Origin: an uncultured Peptoniphilus sp.
GTDB taxonomy: Bacteria; Bacillota; Clostridia; Tissierellales; Peptoniphilaceae
DNA length: 59,723 nt
Assembly: GCF_946998875.1 (NCBI RefSeq)
Contig: NZ_CAMQAY010000006.1
Location: 1 to 59,723, forward strand
Direction of reading: 5' to 3'
Shown here: positions 1 to 7,642 of the stretch, in pieces
Position numbering within the stretch: the stretch's first letter is position 1
Layout: each line of letters begins with the position of its first letter
Made by a program: the position numbers and the translations under genes
Notes under the pieces: generated by a model
The model's input: only the letters and a program-made list of their open reading frames with translations
The model's database searches: none
Told to the model about the DNA's origin: nothing

Positions 1-1348
1 CATCTATGTGCTTATCGACATCGAGTTTGGACAAAAGTGCTACCGTTTCCACGTGAGAGGTTTTTGGAAATTGGTCTACTATTTCTAATTCTTCTATTTC
101 ATAGCCTCTTTCTTTAAAGACTCCCAGATCTCGGACTAGGGTTACGGGGTTACAGGATATATATAGAAATTTTTCTGGATCGAAGTCTATTATTTTTTCG
201 ATCGCCTTTGGATTTATTCCCTCTCTCGGCGGGTCTAGGACTATTAGGTCTGGATTCTTGTCTAGGTCATCTAATACTTTTAAGACATCTGATGCTATGA
301 ACTCAACATTGTCGATCCCGTTAAGCTTAGCATTTTCTCTCGCTGCCTCCACTGCTTCTTCTACTATTTCTACTCCAATAACCTTCTTTGCTGATGCTGC
401 CAAGACCTGACTTATGGTTCCCGTTCCTGAATAGAGGTCAAAGACAAGTTTATCTCTTGCGTCAATTTTTTCTCTAGCCATTTTGTAGAGAACTTCAGCT
501 GATCTGGTGTTGGTTTGAAAAAATGAGAAGGGACTTATTTTAAATCTTAGTCCAAGGACTTCTTCTTCAATGTGATCCTTGCCATAAATTAAATCCATTT
601 CTTCTGGGACAATTGCATCAGATAGGGCGTCGTTTTTTACATGAAAAATGCTGACGATTTTGCCTTCAAGGTCTAAATCAAGTAAAAATTTTACAAAGGC
701 TTCTCTATCAAGCTCACTTTGAGTTGATGTGGCAAGTAAAATCATTATCTCGGAAGTTCTTGTAGCCTTTCTTATTAAGAGATGGCGCAAAAATCCCTCG
801 TGTCTCATTCTGTTGTAGTGGGCTTCTCCAATTTTTTCGAAATAGTTTCGGACCTGGCTTCTTATTTTATTGAAGTCACCGTCTACAATATTGCAATCAG
901 TGGTATTTACTATCTCGTGGAATCTATTTTTTACATGAAGTCCAAGGGCAAGGGGTCCATCCTTGTACTCGTCGCCAAAGGTGTACTCCATTTTATTTCT
1001 GTAAAACTTGTGGACTGGCGATGGAATTATTTCCAGCTCTCTCTCCATGCCATGTTCTTTAAATAATTTTTCGATTAAGTCTTTTTTATACTTAAGTTCA
1101 TCTTCATAAGTTAGGGTCTGATAGCTGCAGCCGCCACATTTTTCAAAGTGAGGACAAGGAGACCCTTTTTCAAGACCTGATCTTTCGATTACATTTAATA
1201 GTTTTGCCTTTTTAGATCTTCTGCCTCTAGCTTTTATCTCCACTGTCTGACCAAGGATGCCGCCCTTAAATTCATATTTTTTACCTTCAAAGCTTCCTCT
1301 TCCTAAGTTGGGAAATCTTGCTTCATCTATTTTAACAATTATACTCAT
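1..1348 (-). CDS. rlmD: 23S rRNA (uracil-5-)-methyltransferase RlmD/TrmA family, 3' end outside window
   Basis: S-adenosylmethionine-dependent m5U methyltransferase of the RumA/RlmD type. The frame is open from an ATG at 1348 to the window edge, so the C-terminal tail is missing and the gene is partial. Visible parts in order are an N-terminal TRAM-like segment, an iron-sulfur signature (CPHFEKCGGC), the SAM loop DLYSGTGT, a DPPREG motif and the catalytic-cysteine motif SCNPVTLVRD. The last residues seen, SKLDVDKHID, are the usual end of the family core. The start is supported by a ribosome site (AGGAGTGAAG) just upstream. Which uracil is modified cannot be told from sequence alone. Confidence 0.9.
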   Translation of the reverse strand, partial: MSIIVKIDEARFPNLGRGSFEGKKYEFKGGILGQTVEIKARGRRSKKAKLLNVIERSGLEKGSPCPHFEKCGGCSYQTLTYEDELKYKKDLIEKLFKEHGMERELEIIPSPVHKFYRNKMEYTFGDEYKDGPLALGLHVKNRFHEIVNTTDCNIVDGDFNKIRSQVRNYFEKIGEAHYNRMRHEGFLRHLLIRKATRTSEIMILLATSTQSELDREAFVKFLLDLDLEGKIVSIFHVKNDALSDAIVPEEMDLIYGKDHIEEEVLGLRFKISPFSFFQTNTRSAEVLYKMAREKIDARDKLVFDLYSGTGTISQVLAASAKKVIGVEIVEEAVEAARENAKLNGIDNVEFIASDVLKVLDDLDKNPDLIVLDPPREGINPKAIEKIIDFDPEKFLYISCNPVTLVRDLGVFKERGYEIEELEIVDQFPKTSHVETVALLSKLDVDKHID

Positions 1349-1438
1349 TTCTTCACTCCTTAAAAAAATTATATCAAATTGTCACAATTTAATAAATTAA
1401 GAAAATTTTTAGCAAAAAAAATAAGACAGTTACCTGTC

Positions 1439-2101
1439 TTATTCGTAGAGATTTCTGCTTCCAAATTTAATTTTACTATTATTTAGAGCCTTTTTTTGTG
1501 GATAGTTGTAATTAGAAATCATCGACCTAAAAAGCGTAGCAGCTTCTGATCTCCTAATTGATCTTGTTGGATAAAAGTTTCCATCAGAGTATCCTCGTAG
1601 TATTCCTGCATCGACTAGAGCGCCTACATAACCTCTTGCCGATTCACTAATCTTATTTTTGTCGCCAAATTCATTAGTTGCGCTTGCCTTAGTAGGTAAT
1701 GAGTAAACATAACCAAGGATTTCTGCAACTTCTTCCCTTGTAATATCTCTCTCTGGATTTAACTTTCCCGTAGTTGGTGTAATGTATCCTGCCTTTATGC
1801 CCTTAGCTACATCACTATAATACCAGTCAGAAGTGTTTACATCAGAAAATGTGACAGTATAAGTTTTGTCGAAGCCAATTAAACTATTTACTGTGGCATA
1901 AAACTCAACTCTCGTAATGTTTTCGTTAGGTTTAAATGTGCTGTTATCATAGCCAGACATTATTCCCTTGTCTGTAATAAAGTCAATAGATGATTCTGCC
2001 CAGTGCCCTCTTGTGTCTCTAAAGGATTTTGCAAATACAGTGCTTGTTAAAATCAATGCTGTGGAGATAATGATCAATGAAGTCTTTTTCAAAATCTTCA
2101 T
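1439..2101 (-). CDS. small secreted SLH-domain protein
   Basis: Exported cell-wall-associated protein of about 220 residues made almost only of S-layer homology repeats. A basic start and hydrophobic segment ending near VFAKS form a signal peptide. Three SLH units follow, recognisable from FRDTRGHWAE, GIMSGYDNSTFKP, ITRVEFYATV, GYITPTTGKLNP, ITREEVAEIL, GILRGYSDGNFYP and IRRSEAATLF. I prefer the ATG at 2101 because AAGGTG lies the right distance upstream; the frame also allows a GTG at 2116. SLH domains usually bind pyruvylated secondary wall polymer. With no other domain, it may act as a wall-binding module. The region upstream holds a dyad (2171-2193) and a small transcription unit. Confidence 0.85.
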   Translation of the reverse strand: MKILKKTSLIIISTALILTSTVFAKSFRDTRGHWAESSIDFITDKGIMSGYDNSTFKPNENITRVEFYATVNSLIGFDKTYTVTFSDVNTSDWYYSDVAKGIKAGYITPTTGKLNPERDITREEVAEILGYVYSLPTKASATNEFGDKNKISESARGYVGALVDAGILRGYSDGNFYPTRSIRRSEAATLFRSMISNYNYPQKKALNNSKIKFGSRNLYE

Positions 2102-2170
2102 TTTTATCACCTTCACTATTATTATAACTTAATAATAATTTTTTGAAACAATTTCTATTTTAAGTTTGTG

Positions 2171-2193
2171 TTACAAAGAGCCTATCTTGTAAC
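2171..2193. promoter_or_regulatory. inverted repeat upstream of SLH gene
   Basis: Perfect 7-bp arms, GTTACAA and TTGTAAC, separated by nine to ten bases. It lies about 70 bp before the SLH gene start. It could be a protein operator or a hairpin in the 5' leader; nothing in the sequence decides which. Confidence 0.35.
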
Positions 2194-2339
2194 ATTAATG
2201 AAATATATACGATTTTTATACTTTATATAGTGTCTTTATAAAGATTTAAAAATTTTCTCCTTGTAATAAAAGTGAAATCTTTTTAATTTATTTTAAATTT
2301 GGGGGAACTGCAAAAAATATTATGCACACAAAAAATTAG

Positions 2340-2419
2340 ACAAAATAAAAGAGAACAGATTATGTAAATAGATAACTGTTCTCTAAGGGAAGAAAAAAGA
2401 TGATGAAGTTTTCACTTCT
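2340..2419 (-). ncRNA. putative free-standing small RNA, about 80 nt
   Basis: A near-consensus sigma-A promoter lies on the minus strand: TTGACA at 2448-2453, a 17-nt spacer, and TACAAT at 2425-2430. The predicted RNA starts near 2418-2419. It begins with a perfect 5-bp hairpin closed by a GAAA tetraloop (2405-2418). It ends in a stem of 9-bp arms (2350-2358 and 2376-2384) followed by TTTTATTTT on the minus strand, a factor-independent terminator. There is no credible ORF inside; only a ten-codon GTG frame sits too close to an AGGAG. It could alternatively be an attenuated leader of the SLH gene about 250 nt downstream. Confidence 0.55.
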
Positions 2420-2424
2420 CCTAT

Positions 2425-2453
2425 ATTGTACTGTAGTAAAATATTTTTGTCAA
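2425..2453 (-). promoter_or_regulatory. sigma-A promoter of the small RNA
   Basis: TTGACA, 17-nt spacer, TACAAT on the minus strand. It matches the vegetative consensus at eleven of twelve positions and no minus-strand gene lies immediately downstream. Confidence 0.7.
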
Positions 2454-2610
2454 GTCTTTATGAAAATATTTTCAAAGAATTTTTATCTCTTAAAAATAGC
2501 TTTTATCCTTAATATTTACAAGGATAGCTTTAGAATTTAAAAATATTATGAATATATTTGCACACTTACTTTAATTAAAGTTTGTGGTAGAATGTATGTG
2601 AGGTGATATT

Positions 2611-3129
2611 TTGTTAAAAGAATTAATTTTAAAAAGAAGAACAGTTAGAAAATATAAAGATAAAGAAGTTGACAGAGAAAAATTGGAAGAACTTTTGATG
2701 TACGCATCAATGGGACCATCAAATGGCAACTCTCACCCCGTTGAATTTATAATTGTAGACGACAAAGAAAAAATCGAAGAACTTTCCAATATGGATTCCT
2801 TCGCAACCCTCTACCTAAAGGATGCACCAGTAATTGTAATAGTAATTGCAAACACAGACATCTGCAAGACTTGGGTGGAAGAAGCATCACTTACAGCAGC
2901 CTACTTACAACTTCTCCTTGAAGAAGAAGGACTTTCATCTTCGTGGATCAATGTCAAGGAAGGCAAAACTGCAGGAAAAATCTCCTACGAAGAATACTTC
3001 CAAGAAAACTTTGGCGTGAAAAAACCTTATAGAGCACAATGTTTGATTCCAATTGGCTACAAAAAATCAGGCACAAAGGACCACGAAGAATTCGATATAT
3101 CATCAAAGGTCCACTACAATAAGTTCTAA
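2611..3129 (+). CDS. nitroreductase family protein
   Basis: FMN-dependent NAD(P)H oxidoreductase of the nitroreductase fold, 172 residues, cytoplasmic. The N-terminus RRTVRKYKDKEV is the FMN-phosphate-binding start typical of the family. ASMGPSNGNSHP is the second flavin-contact motif, and a C-terminal PIGYK segment is also typical. No ferredoxin domain is fused. The start is a TTG at 2611 behind GAGGTG, with an extended -10 (TGG then TAGAAT, 2585-2593) close upstream. It is a single-gene unit closed by a UUCG-loop terminator. The substrate cannot be inferred. Confidence 0.88.
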   Translation: MLKELILKRRTVRKYKDKEVDREKLEELLMYASMGPSNGNSHPVEFIIVDDKEKIEELSNMDSFATLYLKDAPVIVIVIANTDICKTWVEEASLTAAYLQLLLEEEGLSSSWINVKEGKTAGKISYEEYFQENFGVKKPYRAQCLIPIGYKKSGTKDHEEFDISSKVHYNKF

Positions 3130-3142
3130 AAGTTTAAATTGA

Positions 3143-3211
3143 AGGTAAAATTTTATTAGCAGATAAAATATTATTAGGCAAAAATTTATTAGCAGGCAAA
3201 ATATTAATTAA
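3143..3211. repeat. imperfect tandem repeat, about 34 bp x 2
   Basis: Two adjacent copies of an AT-rich unit carry the shared core TTTATTAGCAG followed by AAAATATTA. They lie between the nitroreductase stop codon and its terminator. Probably a local duplication in the 3' untranslated region. Confidence 0.5.
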
Positions 3212-3234
3212 ATCCGGTTCGCCGGATTTTTTTT
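3211..3234 (+). terminator. terminator of nitroreductase gene
   Basis: AATCCGG and CCGGATT arms around a TTCG tetraloop, followed by a run of T. Confidence 0.9.
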
Positions 3235-3253
3235 ATTGGTACAATTTAGTATT

Positions 3254-3280
3254 AAAAAACACCTATCGCTTTGATAGATG
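3254..3280 (-). terminator. terminator of DUF4177-like gene
   Basis: On the minus strand the arms CATCTATC and GATAGGTG (one G-U pair) are followed by TTTTTT. Confidence 0.75.
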
Positions 3281-3311
3281 CATAACCTTTTTTATACTTT
3301 AATAAGTTTAA

Positions 3312-3569
3312 TTAATCAATTCTTTCAAACACCATTGTTGCTTGTATTTTATCACCACCAAGAAATCCTTTTGAGCCAGATGATGAAGTAGTAATAGTAT
3401 GTAGTCTATACCCTAAGGCTGCTTGCTTGTTTATTGCTGCTTGAAGATTTGTTAAACTTGTAGCCCCCGAACCAGTACCTAAAAATTTTTCTGTAAGCAC
3501 AACTTGAAGAACAACATACTTATCTCCACTTTCTCCAATTGCTTTACCTGTTTGATCATCCCATGCCAT
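3312..3569 (-). CDS. DUF4177-like small protein
   Basis: 85-residue cytoplasmic protein of unknown function. The pattern YVVLQVVL, then LQAAINKQAALGYRLHTIT, then a closing strand IQATMVFERI fits the small alpha/beta DUF4177 fold. A Gly/Ser-rich linker (SSSGSKGFLGG) separates the last two elements. The start is supported by GAGGGGG nine bases upstream. It has its own terminator and stands alone between nitroreductase and DUF1002 genes. Family assignment is by motif spacing only. Confidence 0.6.
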   Translation of the reverse strand: MAWDDQTGKAIGESGDKYVVLQVVLTEKFLGTGSGATSLTNLQAAINKQAALGYRLHTITTSSSGSKGFLGGDKIQATMVFERID

Positions 3570-3643
3570 AATAAAATCCCCCTCTATAGTAATTTTATTT
3601 TATTATACATTATAAAAAATAAAAATAAAACCTAAGGATAATA

Positions 3644-3683
3644 CAAAAAAAGATTCACCACATAACATCCTGGTGAATCTTTT
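3644..3683 (-). terminator. terminator of DUF1002 gene
   Basis: Twelve-base arms AAAGATTCACCA and TGGTGAATCTTT flank a short loop, with a T run on the minus strand. The hairpin could also work on the plus strand. Confidence 0.85.
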
Positions 3684-3691
3684 CTCTTAAA

Positions 3692-4555
3692 TTATTTAAA
3701 TAGTGAAACTATAAAGTCTATTAGTTTTTCTAAAAAGTTCTTTGTATTTTTTACTGCCTTTTCTCCTTCAGGTGAGTTTAAAAATTTTGATGCCTGGTCC
3801 TTATATTTTACTGCAGTATCTGCCACCCTATTCCAATCTACATCGGCATCTTTCATGTTGTTAAAGAGACCCACAAGCTTGTCTTCTTGGCTTTTACTTA
3901 AATTTATATTGTAATTATTTGTAACACTATCTATTATAAATCTAACTTCCTTTTCGTCCTTTGGCATATTCTTTGCCATGGCATCTTTGATTTCGTAAAT
4001 AATGTCGTTAGTTTTTTCGTCGCCAAGCTCTTCAGAAAGTTTTGTTTGCACAACTAATTCCTCATTGGCAACTTTTTTCAAATTTTCTGGAAGTTTCTTG
4101 CCAGTGTTTTCTTCATAAGTTTTTAAAATTCCAGTGAGGGCAGCTGTCCCGCTTACCTTTCCAGGTGCCGTTACATAAATGTCGGCGTCTTCAATTCCTA
4201 CAGTGTTAAGGGCATTTAAAAAGGCATCTTCACTTACAACGCGAATGTTGTCTGATAAATCAATGTTTATCCCGCTGCCTGCCTTTTTGTATCTTACTAT
4301 GGCAGAAGATATTGCCTTATTTCCAATTTCCTTTGAGGAAAGGACATCGCCTAAGTACTTGTACTCTTCCTTGTTAGTGACTTCAATGATCTTTGCCTTG
4401 TCATCAGCCTTCATCTCGCGAAGCATTTCACTTTTTTGTTCTTCACTTAAGTCAGCGCCAAGCGTCACTATTTCGTCTCCTGCACTAGCAAAAACTGCAC
4501 TTGGAAGTAACAATAGTGAAAGCGCCGCTGTCATAATTTTATTTTTAACTTTCAT
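3692..4555 (-). CDS. DUF1002 family exported protein (YpuA-like)
   Basis: 287-residue secreted protein. A signal peptide (basic start, LSLLLLPSAVFASA) is followed by the family hallmark VTLGADLSEEQKSEML and then VTNKEEYKYLGDVL. The middle contains a conserved-looking core around IYVTAPGKVSGTAALTGIL, and the C-terminus is helical and basic with an amphipathic end (FLEKLIDFIVSLFK). DUF1002 proteins such as B. subtilis YpuA have no established biochemical role. The gene stands alone with its own terminator. The ATG has a clear GGAGG behind it. Confidence 0.82.
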   Translation of the reverse strand: MKVKNKIMTAALSLLLLPSAVFASAGDEIVTLGADLSEEQKSEMLREMKADDKAKIIEVTNKEEYKYLGDVLSSKEIGNKAISSAIVRYKKAGSGINIDLSDNIRVVSEDAFLNALNTVGIEDADIYVTAPGKVSGTAALTGILKTYEENTGKKLPENLKKVANEELVVQTKLSEELGDEKTNDIIYEIKDAMAKNMPKDEKEVRFIIDSVTNNYNINLSKSQEDKLVGLFNNMKDADVDWNRVADTAVKYKDQASKFLNSPEGEKAVKNTKNFLEKLIDFIVSLFK

Positions 4556-4646
4556 AATCTCCTCCGTTTTTTACATCTTAACATAAGTTTATGTTTAATT
4601 TTTTAAAACTGTGTGAAATTTACTTTTCACATAGTCATGCCACAGT

Positions 4647-4670
4647 AAAAAAGAACCTTTAAGGTTCTTC
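4647..4670 (-). terminator. terminator after engB (end of tig-clp-lon block)
   Basis: Arms AAGAACCTT and AAGGTTCTT with one base between them, then a T run on the minus strand. Confidence 0.85.
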
Positions 4671-4676
4671 TTTACT

Positions 4677-5276
4677 TTATTTTTCTTTGTGAAATCTCAT
4701 CATATCTTCAAAGATAAACCACGTATCCTTGACTTCATCTTTTTCTGATGAAGAAAAGGGAATTATATTTTCTCTATGTTCAACGCCAAGTTTTTTTGCT
4801 ATTACAGAAATGTGTTTATCTAGCTGCGATTTTTTTATCTTGTCCTTTTTTGTGGCAATGACTATGCCAGAAAAGCCTGAGTGAAGGATGTAGTCATACA
4901 TCTGCTTATCTAAATCTGTTGGCTCGTGCCTAATGTCCACCAAAAGAATTGTCTCCAAAAGATTTTCTCTATTCTCAAGGTATCTATTGATTATGCCTGC
5001 CCACTTTTCTTTTTCTGTTTTTGCAACTTTTGCGTAGCCGTAGCCAGGTAGGTCCACTAGGCGAAGGTCGTCATTTACCTTGTAAAAATTAATTGTCCTA
5101 GTCTTTCCTGGTGTTGATGAAGTTCTCGCTAGATTTTTTCTATTTAGCATAGCATTTATAAAGGATGACTTGCCCACATTGGATCTGCCTGCAAAGGCAA
5201 ACTCAGGAAGATTTGCCAGAGGATATTGCTTTTCCAAAACTGCAACTTTTTCTAGTTCTGCCTTATTTATCTTCAC
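4677..5276 (-). CDS. engB: ribosome biogenesis GTP-binding protein EngB/YsxC
   Basis: Essential-type small GTPase that assists late assembly of the 50S subunit. G1 is GRSNVGKSS, the switch I region contains TPGKTRTIN, G3 is DLPGYGYA, G4 is TKKDK and G5 is near SSSEKD. Length (about 199 residues) fits the family. I prefer the GTG at 5276, which has AGGTGA six bases upstream and gives the usual start KINKAEL; the frame also allows a GTG at 5285. It overlaps the end of lon, so it is very likely translationally coupled to it, as in the B. subtilis lon-ysxC arrangement. Confidence 0.95.
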   Translation of the reverse strand: MKINKAELEKVAVLEKQYPLANLPEFAFAGRSNVGKSSFINAMLNRKNLARTSSTPGKTRTINFYKVNDDLRLVDLPGYGYAKVAKTEKEKWAGIINRYLENRENLLETILLVDIRHEPTDLDKQMYDYILHSGFSGIVIATKKDKIKKSQLDKHISVIAKKLGVEHRENIIPFSSSEKDEVKDTWFIFEDMMRFHKEK

Positions 5277-7596
5277 TAAAATCACCTATCGCAATCTCTG
5301 CAACTTCTTTGAAGTTTGAAACAGTTTTTATCTCCAGCTTTTCAACGGCTGCCTCTTCGATTTCCTTTAAGTCCCTCTTGTTCTCTTCAGGAATGATTAC
5401 AGTCTTAACTCCATACCTTTCTGCAGCCAAAAGTTTTTCCTTAAGCCCACCTATTGGAAGGACTTTGCCGCGAAGGGTAATTTCTCCAGTCATGGCAACA
5501 TCACTTCTCACAGGCCTCTTAGTTAGGGCAGAGAGGACTGATGTGGCAATTGTAATTCCTGCTGAAGGTCCATCCTTTGGCACTGCGCCTTCAGGAACGT
5601 GAATGTGAATGTCCTTTTCACTTCTAAAGTTTGGATCAATTTTAAAGTCTTCTGCATTAGATGCAATGTGAGATATAGCAGCTATGGCTGATTCCTTCAT
5701 GACATCGCCAAGAGATCCTGTAAGAGTTAATTTCCCCTTGCCCGGCATTACAGTTGTCTCAATGACAAGTGTAGTGCCGCCCACTTCTGTCCAGGCAAGT
5801 CCATTAACTGAACCTACTTCAGAATTTTTTTCTCTCTCATTTATTAAATAAATTTTTTCGCCAAGAAAGTCTGAAATATTTCTCGTGGATACAGAAACTT
5901 TTTCTAAATCTTCTTCCACAATTTTTAGAGCAGCCTTTCTCACAATTTTTGAAATTTGCTTTTCAAGACCTCTAACGCCAGATTCGCGAGTGTAGTAATC
6001 TATTATGTCCTTTAAAGCTTTTTCAGAAATATTTATATTTTCCTTCTTCAAACCATTTTCAGAAATTTGTTTTGAAACTAAATATCTTTTTGCAATATTT
6101 AATTTTTCATTTGGTGTGTAGCCACCAATTTCTATAACTTCCATTCTGTCAAGAAGGGGTCTTGGTATAGTCTGCCTTGTATTTGCCGTGGCTATAAAAA
6201 ATACATTGGATAAGTCAAAGGGAAGCTCCATATACCTGTCCGTAAAGGAATTGTTTTGCTCTGGATCAAGGACTTCTAAGAGTGCTGATGCAGGGTCGCC
6301 CTTAAAGTCATTTCCAATTTTATCAATCTCGTCAAATAAAAATACTGGGTCATTTTTGCCAGCTTTTTTCATGAGAGAAATAATTCTGCCAGGAAGAGCG
6401 CCGATGTAAGTCCTTCTGTGTCCTCTTATTTCTGCTTCGTCAGTTACACCGCCAAGGCTCATGCGGACAAATTCCTTGTTGAGGGAATTGGCAATGGACT
6501 TGGCAATGGAAGTCTTACCTACTCCTGGAGGTCCCACAAGGCAAAGTATAGGACCCTTATTTTTGTCGCCAGATAAAATTCTCACGGCAATAAATTCTAG
6601 GATTCTCTCCTTGACATTTTTAAGTCCGTAATGTTCTTCATTTAAAACTTTTCTAGCGTCACTTAATTTTACTTTTTCCTCTCCAGCATTAAGCCAAGGA
6701 AGGTCAATTATCCAGTCCAAGTAATTTATGAGCATGGAATAATCTGGCGACTGTGAATTTAAATTTCTAAGTTTTTTTATTTCACTTAGGGCTTTTTCCC
6801 TCACTTCATCAGGAAGATTTTTTTCTTCAATTTTTTTCTTGTAAACTTCTGTAACTTCGCCCTCATCTTCCTCATCGCCAAGCTCCTTATGGATGACGCG
6901 AAGCTGTTCCTTTAAATAGTATTCCCTTTGGATGTCATCCATTTTCTTTTTCACTTGGTCATTGATATTTTTTTCTATGGAAAGAATTTCTATTTCCTTT
7001 TTCATTATCTCGTGAAAGGCAACAAGTCTTTCGTAAATATCAGTTGTCTCAAGTAACTTTTGGTACTCTTCAAGTTTAAAGTCAAGATAGCCAACAACAG
7101 TGTCGATAAACCTTGATGGGTCGTCTGTGTCTGCAATGTTAGATAAAAGTCCTGGGAAGAATTTTTCATCTAAGGAAGCGTAAGATTCCAAGTCATTTAA
7201 AGCAAGGCGAAGTGCTGCCTCGATTTCGTCGTCTTCTGTGTAGTCAACTTCCTCTTCTTCTAGGATTTCTATATCCGCTTCAATTATTTCGTCGCTAATA
7301 TCAAGGCTTGAGATTCTTGCCCTCTCTTCTCCTTCAACTAGGACCCTAACAACTCCACCTGGAAGTTTTAAAATTTGTTTTATAGTTGCCACAGTCCCAA
7401 CATCAAAGAGGTCTTCTCTCTTTGGGTTTTCAACTTCCAAATCTCTTTGCGCCACCAAAAATATTTTTGAGTCCTGCATTTCCGACCTTTCAATTGCGTT
7501 TACAGAAATTTTTCTGCCGCAATCAAAGTGCATGACCATGTGGGGAAAGATTACTAAGTCGCGAAGAGGGATTAGTGGTAATTTTAAATTTTGCAT
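5263..7596 (-). CDS. lon: ATP-dependent protease Lon (LonA)
   Basis: Cytoplasmic AAA+ serine protease that degrades damaged and regulatory proteins. It is full length at 777 residues. The N-terminal substrate domain covers about 1-200 and is followed by a coiled-coil stretch. The ATPase has Walker A GPPGVGKT (355-362) and Walker B LFDEIDKIG (about 420-428). The C-terminal protease domain has Ser678 in DGPSAG and Lys721 in GGLKEKLLAA. It lies after clpX but is separated from it by a terminator-like hairpin, and its ribosome site GAAGGTG comes directly after that hairpin. Confidence 0.97.
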   Translation of the reverse strand: MQNLKLPLIPLRDLVIFPHMVMHFDCGRKISVNAIERSEMQDSKIFLVAQRDLEVENPKREDLFDVGTVATIKQILKLPGGVVRVLVEGEERARISSLDISDEIIEADIEILEEEEVDYTEDDEIEAALRLALNDLESYASLDEKFFPGLLSNIADTDDPSRFIDTVVGYLDFKLEEYQKLLETTDIYERLVAFHEIMKKEIEILSIEKNINDQVKKKMDDIQREYYLKEQLRVIHKELGDEEDEGEVTEVYKKKIEEKNLPDEVREKALSEIKKLRNLNSQSPDYSMLINYLDWIIDLPWLNAGEEKVKLSDARKVLNEEHYGLKNVKERILEFIAVRILSGDKNKGPILCLVGPPGVGKTSIAKSIANSLNKEFVRMSLGGVTDEAEIRGHRRTYIGALPGRIISLMKKAGKNDPVFLFDEIDKIGNDFKGDPASALLEVLDPEQNNSFTDRYMELPFDLSNVFFIATANTRQTIPRPLLDRMEVIEIGGYTPNEKLNIAKRYLVSKQISENGLKKENINISEKALKDIIDYYTRESGVRGLEKQISKIVRKAALKIVEEDLEKVSVSTRNISDFLGEKIYLINEREKNSEVGSVNGLAWTEVGGTTLVIETTVMPGKGKLTLTGSLGDVMKESAIAAISHIASNAEDFKIDPNFRSEKDIHIHVPEGAVPKDGPSAGITIATSVLSALTKRPVRSDVAMTGEITLRGKVLPIGGLKEKLLAAERYGVKTVIIPEENKRDLKEIEEAAVEKLEIKTVSNFKEVAEIAIGDFSEDK

Positions 7597-7608
7597 TTTT
7601 CACCTTCT

Positions 7609-7632
7609 AAAAAAGCCGTGTCAACCACGGCT
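7609..7632 (-). terminator. terminator/attenuator between clpX and lon
   Basis: AGCCGTG and CACGGCT arms with a short loop are followed on the minus strand by TTTTTT. It sits only about a dozen bases before the lon start codon, so it probably reduces rather than abolishes expression of lon from the clp transcript. No separate lon promoter is visible downstream of it. Confidence 0.8.
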
Positions 7633-7642
7633 AAATTTATTT

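Noticed and set aside
782..1066. Plus-strand frame of 94 codons
   Set aside because: Lies antisense inside the clear rlmD coding frame and has no ribosome site; a shadow frame.
3143..3211. CRISPR-like repeats after nitroreductase
   Set aside because: Only two adjacent imperfect AT-rich copies with no spacers; a local duplication.
5165..5602. Plus-strand frame over the lon-engB junction
   Set aside because: Antisense to two well-supported genes and without a ribosome site.
7620..7630. TTGACA in the clpX-lon gap as a -35 for lon
   Set aside because: It is part of the hairpin loop and arm; there is no -10 at a fitting distance before the lon ribosome site.
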